64,000 nucleotides of DNA from Pediococcus parvulus (GTDB taxonomy: Bacteria; Bacillota; Bacilli; Lactobacillales; Lactobacillaceae): positions 1 to 64,000 of the forward strand of contig NZ_BJWE01000005.1 in assembly GCF_007990205.1 (NCBI RefSeq), read 5' to 3'. A program made the translations under genes and the position numbers. The notes below the pieces were generated by a model. It worked only from the letters and a program-made list of their open reading frames with translations. It ran no database searches and was not told the DNA's origin. This document shows, one piece after another, positions 10,315 through 18,422 of this stretch (the stretch's first letter is position 1; each line of letters begins with the position of its first letter).

Positions 10315-11517
10315 TTATGCCTTAGTTTCTTTTTTAAATCGTTCAACTTCACGGGCGATCGCCAATTCTTCGTTCGTAGGCACAACTAACACCTTTGCCT
10401 TAGAATCCGAAGCACTAATATCTCGCAACTCACCTTGAACCTGGTTTTTTTCGTTATCAATTTTAAGTCCAAAATAATCCAACTCATCAACAATCATTTT
10501 TCGGACTAACATCCCATTCTCACCAATGCCTGCTGTGAAAACTAAAACATCAATTCCGTGCATTTCAGCAATGTAAGCCCCAATATACTTCACAATGTTA
10601 TTCACAAAAATTTCAACGGCCAACTCAGCCCGACGACTCTTATGTCTAGCCTCCAAAACGTCGCGCATGTCAGAAGAGATTCCAGAAATACCTAACAATC
10701 CAGACTTGGTGTTTAATATTTCAATCATTTCAGAAAAGTCAGTAATCTTTAGTTTTTCCATCAAATAATTGACTAAAGAAACATCGATGTCTCCTGAACG
10801 GGTTGCCATTGTAATCCCAGAAACCGGGGTAAAGCCCATTGATGTATCATATGACTGGCCATTCAAAATAGCGTCAATTGAGGAACCGGCCCCTAAATGA
10901 AGGGTGATCATCTTCAAAGAACTTAATGGTTTGCCAAGTAGTTTGGCCGCATCCAAAGCAACTAATTGATGGCTCGTACCATGGGCACCATACTTACGCG
11001 CGCCATATTTTTCATAATATTCATAAGGAATACTGTACAAATAATTTTTTGCGGGTAATGTTTCATGAAAAGAAGTGTCAAACACCGCAACACTTGTGAC
11101 GTTTGGCAGGACCTTTTGCACTGCCCGAATTCCAATCACATTGGCCGGATTGTGCAATGGGGCATACTCTGATAAACTCTCAATTTGCTTAATTACTTTT
11201 TCCGTAATCTCGACGGAGCCATTGAAAATTTCGCCACCCGCTACAACGCGATGACCAACGCCTGTAATTTCATCAAAACTTCGAATAATTTTCAGATCAA
11301 TCAAAGCCTTTAGAACCATATGGATCGCAACTTCATGATCTTTAACTGGCTCTTCAAACCGCGTGTTTTCCTGATCGCCATAAATCATTGTAAATGTGGA
11401 GCCATCAATACCAATTCGATCCACCTTGCCACTTGCGAGAACTTTCTCGCTTGGCATCTCAAACAGTTTGAACTTAAGTGATGAACTTCCTGCATTAATT
11501 GCAATTGTTTTTTCCAA
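10315..11517 (-). CDS. ackA: Acetate kinase
   Basis: A 400-aa ASKHA-fold enzyme that transfers phosphate from acetyl phosphate to ADP. Signature blocks are visible: NAGSSSLKFKLF at residues 8-19, GVGHRVVAGGE near residue 85, AVFDTSFHETLPAKNYLYSI around 160-180 and HGTSHQ near residue 200, then TLHLGAGSSIDAI and GFTPVSGITMATRSGDID. Translation appears to begin at a TTG (11517-11515), with GGGGG a short distance upstream and no suitable ATG nearby. pta follows 48 bp downstream, giving an ackA-pta operon for acetate formation or energy gain from acetyl-CoA. Confidence 0.96.
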   Translation of the reverse strand: MEKTIAINAGSSSLKFKLFEMPSEKVLASGKVDRIGIDGSTFTMIYGDQENTRFEEPVKDHEVAIHMVLKALIDLKIIRSFDEITGVGHRVVAGGEIFNGSVEITEKVIKQIESLSEYAPLHNPANVIGIRAVQKVLPNVTSVAVFDTSFHETLPAKNYLYSIPYEYYEKYGARKYGAHGTSHQLVALDAAKLLGKPLSSLKMITLHLGAGSSIDAILNGQSYDTSMGFTPVSGITMATRSGDIDVSLVNYLMEKLKITDFSEMIEILNTKSGLLGISGISSDMRDVLEARHKSRRAELAVEIFVNNIVKYIGAYIAEMHGIDVLVFTAGIGENGMLVRKMIVDELDYFGLKIDNEKNQVQGELRDISASDSKAKVLVVPTNEELAIAREVERFKKETKA

Positions 11518-11683
11518 AGTTAACCCCCACTCACTTTTCTATGAATCCGATTCGATCTTTTTTTAATACTTTCACTCTACCGCGTTTGCCCTAAATTCTC
11601 AACGCTCATTTACATAAATTATACCTTATTGTTTTTAACATGAAAACCATATGCCTATTTGTTATTAGAAACTAAATATTTAA

Positions 11684-11736
11684 AAAAAGAGATTTATTCT
11701 ATATAGCGTTAACTTGTATAGGATAAATCTCTTTGT
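11684..11736 (-). terminator. nagB terminator
   Basis: AAAGAGATTTAT (11686-11697) pairs with ATAAATCTCTTT (11723-11734), with further TATA/TATA pairing inside. On the minus strand the stem is followed by a run of seven T. The remaining 11521-11683 stretch, upstream of ackA, shows no gene and no operator that could be named. Confidence 0.88.
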
Positions 11737-11754
11737 GCCAATTAATTTGGTAGT

Positions 11755-12465
11755 TTATTTGTTTGTTAATTTGCTTGCAGCTGCTTCATCAAGAATAACA
11801 GTCACGTTGTCATGGTCTTGAAGCACACTTGCAGGTAAGTCTGAAGTGTTAGGGCCTTCGATCATTCCCTTAACAGCATCAGCCTTTTCTTCACCGTAAG
11901 CTTCCAACAAGATATGTTTTGATTTCATAATTGAAGCTAATCCCATTGATAAGGCTTCCTTAGGCACGTCTTCTTCATGTGCGAAGAAACGGGCATTGGC
12001 ATCGATCGTTGATTGAGTTAATGAGACACGATGAGTGCCAATTTCAGGTGAAGTTCCTGGTTCGTTGAAACCAATATGACCATTGCGGCCAAGACCCAAG
12101 ATTTGTAAATCAATTGGGTTGTCCTCAATTACTTTATCATAACGTTTTGCTTCAGCATCGATATCTTTAGCCAAACCATTTGGTAGGTAAGATTTCTTAA
12201 ATGGCTTTTTGTTGAATAAATGTTCATGCATAAAGTAGTTGTAACTTTGGTCATTGTCAGCAGCTAACCCGATGTATTCATCCAAATTGATAGAAATGGA
12301 ATCGCTGAAATCAAGATCACTAGCGATAATGTCATTGTAAGTTGTAATTGGTGTACTTCCGGTAGCTAAACCAAAAGTATGAGCACCATTTTTCTTAGCA
12401 TCAGCAAAAATCTTGTAGCCTTCTTGTCCGCCTTCAACTTCATCTTTAACAATAATAATTTGCAT
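11755..12465 (-). CDS. nagB: Glucosamine-6-phosphate deaminase
   Basis: A 236-aa enzyme that converts glucosamine-6-phosphate to fructose-6-phosphate and ammonia, linking amino-sugar use to glycolysis. It has the small Firmicutes NagB length. The conserved FGLATGSTP phosphate-binding loop lies near residue 34, the catalytic segment NLDEYIGL near residue 63, and [14 protein letters not shown] near residue 128. The ATG at 12465 is 7 nt from AGGAG, so the in-frame TTG at 12471 is rejected. nagA is not adjacent. Two NagR-type operators lie upstream at 12533-12588. Confidence 0.96.
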   Translation of the reverse strand: MQIIIVKDEVEGGQEGYKIFADAKKNGAHTFGLATGSTPITTYNDIIASDLDFSDSISINLDEYIGLAADNDQSYNYFMHEHLFNKKPFKKSYLPNGLAKDIDAEAKRYDKVIEDNPIDLQILGLGRNGHIGFNEPGTSPEIGTHRVSLTQSTIDANARFFAHEEDVPKEALSMGLASIMKSKHILLEAYGEEKADAVKGMIEGPNTSDLPASVLQDHDNVTVILDEAAASKLTNK

Positions 12466-12532
12466 AATCAAGCTCCTTTTTATTTTCTTTTTCGACTCCG
12501 ATGAGATCTATAAGAATAAAAATCCCATTCAC

Positions 12533-12588
12533 ATTGGTATAGCCCAATTATATATTCTCCCTCTATAAATTGCAAGGGTATAGACCAA
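12533..12588. promoter_or_regulatory. Two NagR/YvoA-type operators upstream of nagB
   Basis: ATTGGTATAGCCCAAT (12533-12548) and the related GGGTATAGACCAA (12576-12588) both resemble the GntR/HutC-family NagR operator (TTGGTATAGACCAA). Their centres are about 41 bp apart, close to four helical turns. NagR releases DNA on binding glucosamine-6-P or GlcNAc-6-P, which fits control of nagB. The regulator gene is not in the window. Confidence 0.8.
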
Positions 12589-12711
12589 AAAATCAAAAAT
12601 TATTTCTATAAATCACGATATCTAGAAATATTCCCTACTGAAATTAGACACCACCCTGAGAATTAAATTAGTTGCCGAATTTTATATTTATCGATATACT
12701 GAATTCGTAAC

Positions 12712-12912
12712 AAATACAGGGGTGCTGGATCCAATCCGGCTGAGATAAAAACTAGTGGTTTTTGACCCTCGAACCTGATATGGATAATGCCAGCGCAGGA
12801 AGTTTAATCGTTTTGATGATCAAGTGACAGCTCACATTCCGTCATTTGATGACCAATTTTAAACATGCAATCAAAAGCTGGCGCGTTGTCGTTGGCTTTT
12901 TTATTTTGTTTC
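12712..12912 (+). ncRNA. TPP (thi-box) riboswitch with terminator platform
   Basis: The conserved thi-box segments occur in order: GGGGTGC (12719-12725), CGGCTGAGA (12738-12746), ACCCTCGAACCTGAT (12765-12779), then TGGATAATGCCAGCGCAGGA (12781-12800). The platform holds a hairpin (ATCAAGTGAC/GTCATTTGAT, 12819-12850) and a terminator-like stem AAAAGC/GCTTTT (12873-12900) followed by TTATTTTG. TPP binding would therefore reduce transcription of the transporter genes that follow. The ATG at 12865 inside the leader is not a gene start. Confidence 0.96.
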
Positions 12913-12930
12913 AAGAAAGGAAACTATCTT

Positions 12931-13227
12931 ATGAATACAAGTGTTGCAATTCAAGTTTTACCAATGTTAGAGGACGACAAAAAAGTTGTGGCTGTTGTGG
13001 ACAAAGCAATTGAGTACATTCAATCCACAGGCGTTTCATATGAAGTCGGTGCGTTTGAAACCACACTCGAAGGCGACTACGACCAACTCATGGAAATTGT
13101 TAAAAACATTACCAAAATTGCAGCTGAGGCTGGTGCCCCTCAAGTCATGACTTATGTAAAAATTGATTATAAATCCGAGGGCAAGGTCTTAGGAATCCAT
13201 GAAAAAACAGACAAATATCAACATTAA
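12931..13227 (+). CDS. Thiamine-binding protein (MTH1187/YkoF-like, DUF77)
   Basis: A 98-aa small cytosolic protein of the MTH1187/YqgV/YkoF-like ferredoxin-fold family, some members of which bind thiamine or its pyrimidine part. Typical features are the start VAIQVLPM, the TGVSYEVGAFETTLEG segment and the repeated beta-alpha-beta pattern. The ATG at 12931 follows AAAGGAAA by about 8 nt. It is the first gene after the TPP riboswitch and overlaps the permease gene by 29 bp, so it belongs to the thiamine-precursor operon. The precise ligand is inferred from context. Confidence 0.85.
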   Translation: MNTSVAIQVLPMLEDDKKVVAVVDKAIEYIQSTGVSYEVGAFETTLEGDYDQLMEIVKNITKIAAEAGAPQVMTYVKIDYKSEGKVLGIHEKTDKYQH

Positions 13228-13963
13228 TTTTCTACCAATTTTGGTCATTCTGGCACTTTTACTTATCTGGCAATTAATTAGTTATTTTCAAATTGTCCCG
13301 ACTTTCATGCTGCCCTCACCGGTTAATGTCGTCAAAGCCTTTATCACCGATTTTCCGTTGCTTATGAAAAATGCCGGCGTTACCCTCTTGGAAACGTTCT
13401 GGGGACTATTAATTGGCGTCATTGGTGGTGTGCTTATCGCCATAATTATGGACTTGTTTAATCCACTCTATAAAGCTGTTTATCCCCTGCTCGTCCTCAG
13501 TCAAACTGTTCCGGCGGTGGCTATCGCGCCCCTTTTGATTTTATGGTTTGGCTATGGCATGCTGCCAAAAATTGTTTTAATCACAATCACGACATTTTTC
13601 CCGGTGGCCGTGGAAATGCTGACCGGCTTTCGCGCTACCGATCCTGATTTAATTCATTTAATGAAAACGATGGGTGCAAGCAAATGGAAATTATATTACT
13701 ATGTTAAGTTTCCAAATTCGTTGAATCATTTCTTCTCGAGTTTAAAAATCTCTGTATCTTATGCAATTGTGAGTGCCGTAATTTCTGAATGGGTTGGTGG
13801 TTTTAGTGGCTTGGGTGTCTATATGACGCGGGTCATGAAGGCCTATGCCTACGACAAAATGTTTGCCGTCATCTTTTTAATTTCGGCTTTAAGTTTGCTT
13901 TTAATTTGGTTGGTCACTCTGATTCAACATAAAGTCATGCCCTGGGAGGCAGTAAAAAAATGA
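13199..13963 (+). CDS. thiX: ABC transporter permease, ThiX-like
   Basis: A 254-aa protein with about six membrane helices. The binding-protein-dependent transport inner-membrane domain has the EAA-like loop MKTMGASKWKLYYYVKFP around residues 155-172, where the ATPase docks. It is of the SsuC/TauC/ThiX type. It overlaps the upstream binding-protein gene by 29 bp and the downstream substrate-binding gene by 4 bp, which implies translational coupling. Under TPP riboswitch control it probably imports a thiamine pyrimidine precursor such as HMP or formylaminopyrimidine. Confidence 0.88.
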   Translation: MKKQTNININFLPILVILALLLIWQLISYFQIVPTFMLPSPVNVVKAFITDFPLLMKNAGVTLLETFWGLLIGVIGGVLIAIIMDLFNPLYKAVYPLLVLSQTVPAVAIAPLLILWFGYGMLPKIVLITITTFFPVAVEMLTGFRATDPDLIHLMKTMGASKWKLYYYVKFPNSLNHFFSSLKISVSYAIVSAVISEWVGGFSGLGVYMTRVMKAYAYDKMFAVIFLISALSLLLIWLVTLIQHKVMPWEAVKK

Positions 13964-14967
13964 AACATTCCAAACATTTTTGGCTCTACTTAAGCTTGAG
14001 TTTTTTATTGATGTTGGTTTTAGGTGGCTGCAAAACTAGTTCTAATAAGTCGCAAATGAAGACGATTACCATGGTTTTGGATTGGACACCGAACACCAAT
14101 CATACCGGAATGTATGTTGCCAAACAAAAAGGCTACTACAAAAAATATCATCTCAATGTGAAGTTTGTACAACCACCCAAAGATGGCGCCGAACAGCTTG
14201 TTGCGAGTGGCAAAGCTCAAATTGGTATTTCTGCACAAGATACGTTTGCTGGGGCGATTGCCCGTCGTGACCCATTGCCTATCACCACAATCGGGGCCAT
14301 TATTCAGCACAACACTTCGGGGATCATGTCGCGCAAAGCAGATGGGATTACTTCACCGAAAAAAATGATGGGTAAACGTTATGCAACTTGGGACTTGCCA
14401 ATTGAGCAAGCAACTATCAAACAAGTAGTCGAAGATGATGGCGGCCAATATAGCAAAATTAAAAAAATTCCTAATAACATTACCGATGAGGTGGCGGCCT
14501 TAAAGACAAAACAAGCTGACTCGATCTGGGTGTTTTACGGTTGGGCTGGCGAAAATGCTAAAATTAAAAACCTTCCCATCAATTATTTTTCATTTCGTTC
14601 TTTGAACAAGGTTTTTGATTATTACACGCCGACCCTCATTGGCAACAACCAATTTTTAAAGGCCCATCCTAAACTGGCTAAAGATTTCATGAAAGCAACT
14701 GCTAAGGGATATACCTATGCGGCTAACCATCCCCATCAATCGGCCACCATTTTAATGGATCAGGTGCCTGAGCTTAAAAGCAACCAAAAGTTAATTTATG
14801 CGAGTCAAACCTACCTTTCCAAACAGTACACCTTAGGTTCAAAGCAATGGGGAAAAATTTCATCAACTCGCTGGAATCGATTCTATCAGTGGCTAAATCA
14901 ACATAAACTTGTTTCCGTCAAACTCAAGAAAAATCAGGGATTCACAAATCAATATCTTTCTAAATGA
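13960..14967 (+). CDS. thiY: ABC substrate-binding lipoprotein, ThiY/NMT1-like
   Basis: A 335-aa lipoprotein. The N-terminal signal helix ends in the lipobox LVLGGC, so the cysteine near residue 24 should be lipidated. The mature part begins with the NMT1/THI5-like motif MVLDWTPNTNHTGMYVAKQKGYY, which is characteristic of pyrimidine-precursor binding proteins, followed by a GKAQIGISAQD segment. It is tethered outside the membrane and feeds the ThiX-like permease, whose gene it overlaps by 4 bp. Without tenA or other thi genes nearby, the exact ligand (HMP, FAMP or thiamine) is open. Confidence 0.9.
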   Translation: MKHSKHFWLYLSLSFLLMLVLGGCKTSSNKSQMKTITMVLDWTPNTNHTGMYVAKQKGYYKKYHLNVKFVQPPKDGAEQLVASGKAQIGISAQDTFAGAIARRDPLPITTIGAIIQHNTSGIMSRKADGITSPKKMMGKRYATWDLPIEQATIKQVVEDDGGQYSKIKKIPNNITDEVAALKTKQADSIWVFYGWAGENAKIKNLPINYFSFRSLNKVFDYYTPTLIGNNQFLKAHPKLAKDFMKATAKGYTYAANHPHQSATILMDQVPELKSNQKLIYASQTYLSKQYTLGSKQWGKISSTRWNRFYQWLNQHKLVSVKLKKNQGFTNQYLSK

Positions 14968-14977
14968 GGTCTTAACT

Positions 14978-15712
14978 ATGGCGTTATTACAAACGCATCA
15001 TATTTCTAAAACATATTCGGATCACCAGATACTTGCCGATATTAATATTCAGCTAAATCAAGGTGAATTAGTTAGTATTCTTGGTGTCAGCGGTATCGGG
15101 AAAACCACTCTTTTCAACATTATTGCTGGTCTGCTTTCCCCAGAAAATGGTGAGGTTCTGCTTAAAAATCAACCCATTACAAATAAAACGGGTCAACTCA
15201 GTTACATGCTGCAAAAAGACCTTCTGCTACCCTACCGAACAATTATGGGCAACGTTATTCTACCGGCTTTGATGCGGGGCACCTCAAAAAAAGTAGCCGA
15301 AGCGAAGGCCGCTCCGTTGTTTAAACTCTTTGGATTGCAACATACCGAAAAACGGTACCCTCAGGCTTTATCTGGCGGGATGCGCCAACGAGCTGCCCTA
15401 TTGCGAACTTACATGTTCAATAAAGAAGTCGCTTTATTGGATGAACCTTTCAGTGCTCTAGATGAAATCACAAAACATCAGGTACACGCTTGGTATCTCA
15501 ACTTAATGAGTAAAATTAATTTATCAACTTTACTCATTACACACGACGTTGAAGAAGCGATCCTCTTATCTGACCGAATTTACATTTTAAGTGGCACACC
15601 CGCATCAATTACAAAGGAAATCATAATTGATTCTGAACTAAAAAAACAACCCGATTTCGAGTTGAGCACGTCGTTTCTCGACTACAAACGCCAAATTCTA
15701 AACTTATTATAA
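14978..15712 (+). CDS. thiZ: ABC transporter ATP-binding protein, ThiZ-like
   Basis: A 244-aa ATPase of the nitrate/taurine/HMP uptake group. Walker A GVSGIGKTT (near residue 37), Q-loop, signature LSGGMRQRAAL and Walker B EVALLDEPFSALDE are complete, followed by the H-loop LITHDVEEA. The ATG at 14978 is 10 bp after the thiY stop and preceded by TGAGGT; the longer in-frame open stretch overlapping thiY lacks a site. It powers the ThiX/ThiY importer. The operon seems to end here, with no clear hairpin directly downstream. Confidence 0.93.
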   Translation: MALLQTHHISKTYSDHQILADINIQLNQGELVSILGVSGIGKTTLFNIIAGLLSPENGEVLLKNQPITNKTGQLSYMLQKDLLLPYRTIMGNVILPALMRGTSKKVAEAKAAPLFKLFGLQHTEKRYPQALSGGMRQRAALLRTYMFNKEVALLDEPFSALDEITKHQVHAWYLNLMSKINLSTLLITHDVEEAILLSDRIYILSGTPASITKEIIIDSELKKQPDFELSTSFLDYKRQILNLL

Positions 15713-15875
15713 AGTGGGTTAAAAAGTCAGCAGTAAATTAACCAAATCTTTTGCTTTCTATAATGTTTTAGTTTATATTCTAGTTAAAGCACAGACAAGT
15801 TTATTCAAATAAACTGATTTCTAAAGTTTGCTTGTGTTTTCCAATATTTTTGATTGTCCAAAGGAGCTGTTAGTT
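15713..15875 (+). promoter_or_regulatory. Promoter and leader hairpin before a small gene
   Basis: A perfect TATAAT lies at 15769-15774, with only a weak -35. The leader then holds an AGTTTATT/AATAAACT hairpin (15798-15815) within a wider CACA...TGTG pairing. It precedes the AAGGAG at 15861-15866. Confidence 0.45.
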
Positions 15876-16118
15876 ATGGCAAGTGAAATTGTATTTTTTA
15901 ATCCTGGTGATTCTTTAGGAAATTTTCATGATTACAACGAAGCAGTCCGTAGTGGTCAACTATACCGGCATAAGAATGAAACGCCTCATGAATTAGTGAT
16001 CGCAACGGATCCTAAAAACGATGAAGAGTATCTGATTTTTTACGCCAAAGATGCGGTTGATCCTGCGAATAATAAAGATAAACACGGAACCAAATATAAC
16101 ATCTCTAAACACTTATAA
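15876..16118 (+). CDS. Small acidic hypothetical protein
   Basis: An 80-aa soluble, acidic protein with no signal peptide or membrane helix. No family was recognised. The ATG at 15876 is preceded by AAGGAG with 9-nt spacing, a TATAAT promoter and a leader hairpin, so expression is likely. It is followed 39 bp later by a small HTH regulator on the same strand; the two share one terminator and probably form a two-gene unit. Function unknown. Confidence 0.7.
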   Translation: MASEIVFFNPGDSLGNFHDYNEAVRSGQLYRHKNETPHELVIATDPKNDEEYLIFYAKDAVDPANNKDKHGTKYNISKHL

Positions 16119-16157
16119 AAGTTACTACCATACTCTGTGCCAGAAGGAGGACTCGTT

Positions 16158-16421
16158 ATGACTTTTGCAGACCAACTGACCAGTCAACGAAAACGGGCTG
16201 GTTACACGAGAAGTGCCTTAGCCAAAGAACTGGGTGTTAGTCTTAATCAGGTTGCCAAGTGGGAAAGTGGCGAATCTGAGCCAAGTCTAACTATCTTGCG
16301 TCAGTTGCATTCAATCTATGAAATTAGTATGGATGAACTTATCTTAAATGAGACAACTAGTCAATCGGTGAGTCCTTCTCGCTGGCTGACACGATTTGAT
16401 AAAGATTTTAAGAAAAAATAA
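16158..16421 (+). CDS. XRE-family helix-turn-helix protein
   Basis: An 87-aa protein. Residues 5-60 form a Cro/CI-type HTH with the typical pattern LTSQRKRAGYTRSALAKEL, then VSLNQVAKWESGESEPSL and LIYEISMDEL-like ending. The C-terminus is a short basic tail with no sensor domain. The ATG at 16158 is 7 nt after AAGGAGG, which excludes the longer upstream reading. It could autoregulate or control the small acidic gene before it. No phage genes are near. It ends at a strong terminator. Confidence 0.85.
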   Translation: MTFADQLTSQRKRAGYTRSALAKELGVSLNQVAKWESGESEPSLTILRQLHSIYEISMDELILNETTSQSVSPSRWLTRFDKDFKKK

Positions 16422-16472
16422 AATCTGTGATCAGGGTAGTTGAAAAACTACTGGTGATCACAGATTTTTTAT
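16419..16472 (+). terminator. Terminator after the XRE gene
   Basis: AAATCTGTGATCA pairs with TGATCACAGATTT, with an inner GTAGTT/AACTAC helix, and is followed by a T run at 16465-16470. Confidence 0.93.
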
Positions 16473-16483
16473 TATCGGCCTAC

Positions 16484-16745
16484 AGGTTGAAAGTATCAAA
16501 ATTATTATATCAGTGCGTTGCTTGCAAAGATTAGACTTAGTCTGGAAGCAAATGGGCTCAATAGTGTCTTTATCTTAGCGGGTTTCGCTTAGATAAAGGC
16601 CAAGCTTGGAGACGTGGCTTGTGGCCACAAGTCGTGCCCCCCACGTTCCAGCCCAAATTTACTGGAAGACGGCATTTTAATCTGATTTTATTGCCATGAA
16701 CGTTTTCGTATCAAGCAACAAGATAAGTTTTTGTAGTTTCAACCT
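16484..16745. other. Candidate structured RNA or mobile repeat in intergenic DNA
   Basis: About 260 bp without a gene, bounded by the inverted repeat AGGTTGAAA (16484-16492) / TTTCAACCT (16737-16745). Inside are a hairpin CTTTATCT-AGCG/CGCT-AGATAAAG (16568-16598), a 14-bp palindrome CTTGTGGCCACAAG (16618-16631), a stem TGGA-ACGTGG/CCACGTTCCA enclosing that palindrome (16607-16650), and an outer GGGC/GCCC pairing (16554-16557 with 16651-16654). The parts nest into a multibranched fold. G+C is visibly higher than in other intergenic DNA here. No Rfam family was recognised by eye; the strand is undetermined. Confidence 0.5.
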
Positions 16746-16778
16746 TTTATTATCAGTGTCACTTGAAACTGTACTTCT

Positions 16779-17225
16779 CTATTTTTGAAGCATTTCATAA
16801 GGATTCGGTAAATGATTGGCCACCTTATCGGCTATCGCTAGGGCAATTTCGTTAGAAACTGACTTTTCGGCATCTGGCGCCGTATACATATTAATTTTAT
16901 AATCAACTTCCGCTAAATTTTGTTCAATCTTTTTCTGTTGAGCCACAACTTCCTGGCGATGTTTAAGCAATAATTCACGCCGTTGCTTCACTGAAGCTGG
17001 TCCCGCCATTACATAATCAATGTATTTGCGAATATCTTTAATTTTCATGCCAGTATTTTTCAAACAACAGATGGTTTTAAGGAGATTCAAATCCCCAACT
17101 GTAAATTCACGATAACCAGCCGCATTACGTGCCACGAACGGTAGCAACCCTTGTTTATCATAAAAACGTAACGTGTAAATCGACAGATTAACTTTGGCAG
17201 CAACCTCTTTTATTGTGTATGTCAT
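16779..17225 (-). CDS. MerR-family transcriptional regulator
   Basis: A 148-aa protein. The N-terminal MerR HTH (TIKEVAAKVNLSIYTLRFYD then KQGLLPF and GYREF, residues 3-45) is followed by a helical dimerisation region with a Q/E-rich coiled coil around residues 85-115. There is no cysteine cluster for metal sensing. It belongs to the small-molecule or aldehyde-responsive MerR group. It is divergent from an NAD-dependent reductase, with a textbook MerR operator between them (17250-17269), so it probably activates that gene. Confidence 0.92.
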   Translation of the reverse strand: MTYTIKEVAAKVNLSIYTLRFYDKQGLLPFVARNAAGYREFTVGDLNLLKTICCLKNTGMKIKDIRKYIDYVMAGPASVKQRRELLLKHRQEVVAQQKKIEQNLAEVDYKINMYTAPDAEKSVSNEIALAIADKVANHLPNPYEMLQK

Positions 17226-17246
17226 AAAATAAGCTCCACTTTTTCC

Positions 17247-17277
17247 TTGCCCTAGAGTAATGTCTAGGGTTTAACAT
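17247..17277 (+). promoter_or_regulatory. MerR-type promoter with 19-bp spacer
   Basis: The -35 TTGCCC (17247-17252) and -10 TAACAT (17272-17277) are separated by 19 bp, the overlong spacing that MerR activators correct by twisting DNA. The dyad CCCTAGA / TCTAGGG (17250-17256 and 17263-17269) sits in the spacer. The promoter points at the reductase gene. Confidence 0.85.
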
Positions 17278-17332
17278 GGCTATCATAACGTAAAACAATA
17301 AAAATCACAATCAATTAGAGGAGAGTCAAAAA

Positions 17333-18361
17333 ATGACAGAAAAAGTATTAGTTACAGGTGGAAACGGCTTTTTAGCACTGCATATCATCAAGCAGTTACT
17401 CGAGGAAAACTACTCCGTTAGGGCAACTCTGCGTTCACTCAATAAAAAAGAAGAGGTCCTTCAAACGCTTAAATTTCATGAGGTTCCAAATCTTGACCGT
17501 TTAAGTTTTGTCCAAGCTGATCTAACCCGAGATGATAACTGGTCGACAGCCATGGCCGGCATTACTTACGTCATGAGCGTGGCTGCTCCAGTTTTTGTAA
17601 ATGGTGAAACTGCCACCAAAGATGTCGCCCGTGCCGCGACTGATGGCACGTTACGGATTCTAAAAGCGGCAGTTACTAGCAACGTAAAACGGGTTATCAT
17701 GACTGCCAATTTGGGAGCTGTGGGTTTCAGCAATAAAAATCAGCAACATACCACAACCGAAGCCGACTGGACTGATCCAAACGAGTCCGGTCTATCGCTC
17801 TATGAAAAATCTAAACTCATTGCCGAGAAGAGCGCCTGGAATTATCTTAAAAAAACGAACAGTACTCTCGAATTTGTAACTGTGAATGCGGGTGCTATGC
17901 TTGGCGGCGCCTTAGATGATCATGTTTCAGGCAGTTTTGGGATTGTCCGTAATTTAATTAATGGCACTGTGAAACGCATCCCTAACATCAAAATGAATAT
18001 TGTCGATGTTCGCGATGTGGCTGATATTCATATTCGTGCCATGCAAACATCTGCTGCAGCAGGAAAACGTTTCTTAGCTGTTGGCGACAAACCGATTTCA
18101 ATGCCAGAAATTGCGGCGCTCATCAAAACTCACCGACCAAAATTAGTTGCTAAAATTCCCACAAGAACCTTACCAAACTGGATAATTCGTATTGGTTCTC
18201 ATTTTAATCAACAGGCAAAAGAAGGCCGTTTATTCCTAGAAGTGAACCACAACGTTAGCAATCAGCGCGCAAAAACACTATTAGGTTGGCAACCAATCGG
18301 TAGTAACCAAGAAACGATTTTAAACACCGTTGATTCTTTAATCCGCGCTAATCAAATTTAA
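17333..18361 (+). CDS. NAD(P)-dependent epimerase/aldehyde reductase (extended SDR)
   Basis: A 342-aa extended short-chain dehydrogenase. The Rossmann motif TGGNGFLA is at residues 8-15, an R-rich loop suggests NADP, and the catalytic YEKSK lies near residue 163. It resembles dihydroflavonol-4-reductase/aldehyde reductase-like enzymes such as yeast Gre2-type carbonyl reductases. The substrate is unknown, but control by the adjacent MerR protein fits detoxification of a reactive carbonyl. Ribosome binding site AGAGGAGAG, about 8 nt before the ATG. Terminator at 18365-18412. Confidence 0.88.
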   Translation: MTEKVLVTGGNGFLALHIIKQLLEENYSVRATLRSLNKKEEVLQTLKFHEVPNLDRLSFVQADLTRDDNWSTAMAGITYVMSVAAPVFVNGETATKDVARAATDGTLRILKAAVTSNVKRVIMTANLGAVGFSNKNQQHTTTEADWTDPNESGLSLYEKSKLIAEKSAWNYLKKTNSTLEFVTVNAGAMLGGALDDHVSGSFGIVRNLINGTVKRIPNIKMNIVDVRDVADIHIRAMQTSAAAGKRFLAVGDKPISMPEIAALIKTHRPKLVAKIPTRTLPNWIIRIGSHFNQQAKEGRLFLEVNHNVSNQRAKTLLGWQPIGSNQETILNTVDSLIRANQI

Positions 18362-18364
18362 ATC

Positions 18365-18412
18365 AAAAAAAGATCGATCGTAATTTTTGCAATTACAATC
18401 GACCTTTTTTTA
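18365..18412 (+). terminator. Terminator after the reductase gene
   Basis: An interrupted stem (AAAAAG-TCGAT-GTAATT with AATTAC-ATCGA-CTTTTT) is followed by a run of T. Confidence 0.85.
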
Positions 18413-18422
18413 ACACTGCGAT

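Noticed and set aside
12865-12930. Upstream ATG that would extend the thiamine-binding protein
   Set aside because: It lies inside the TPP riboswitch expression platform; the ATG at 12931 has a proper ribosome site.
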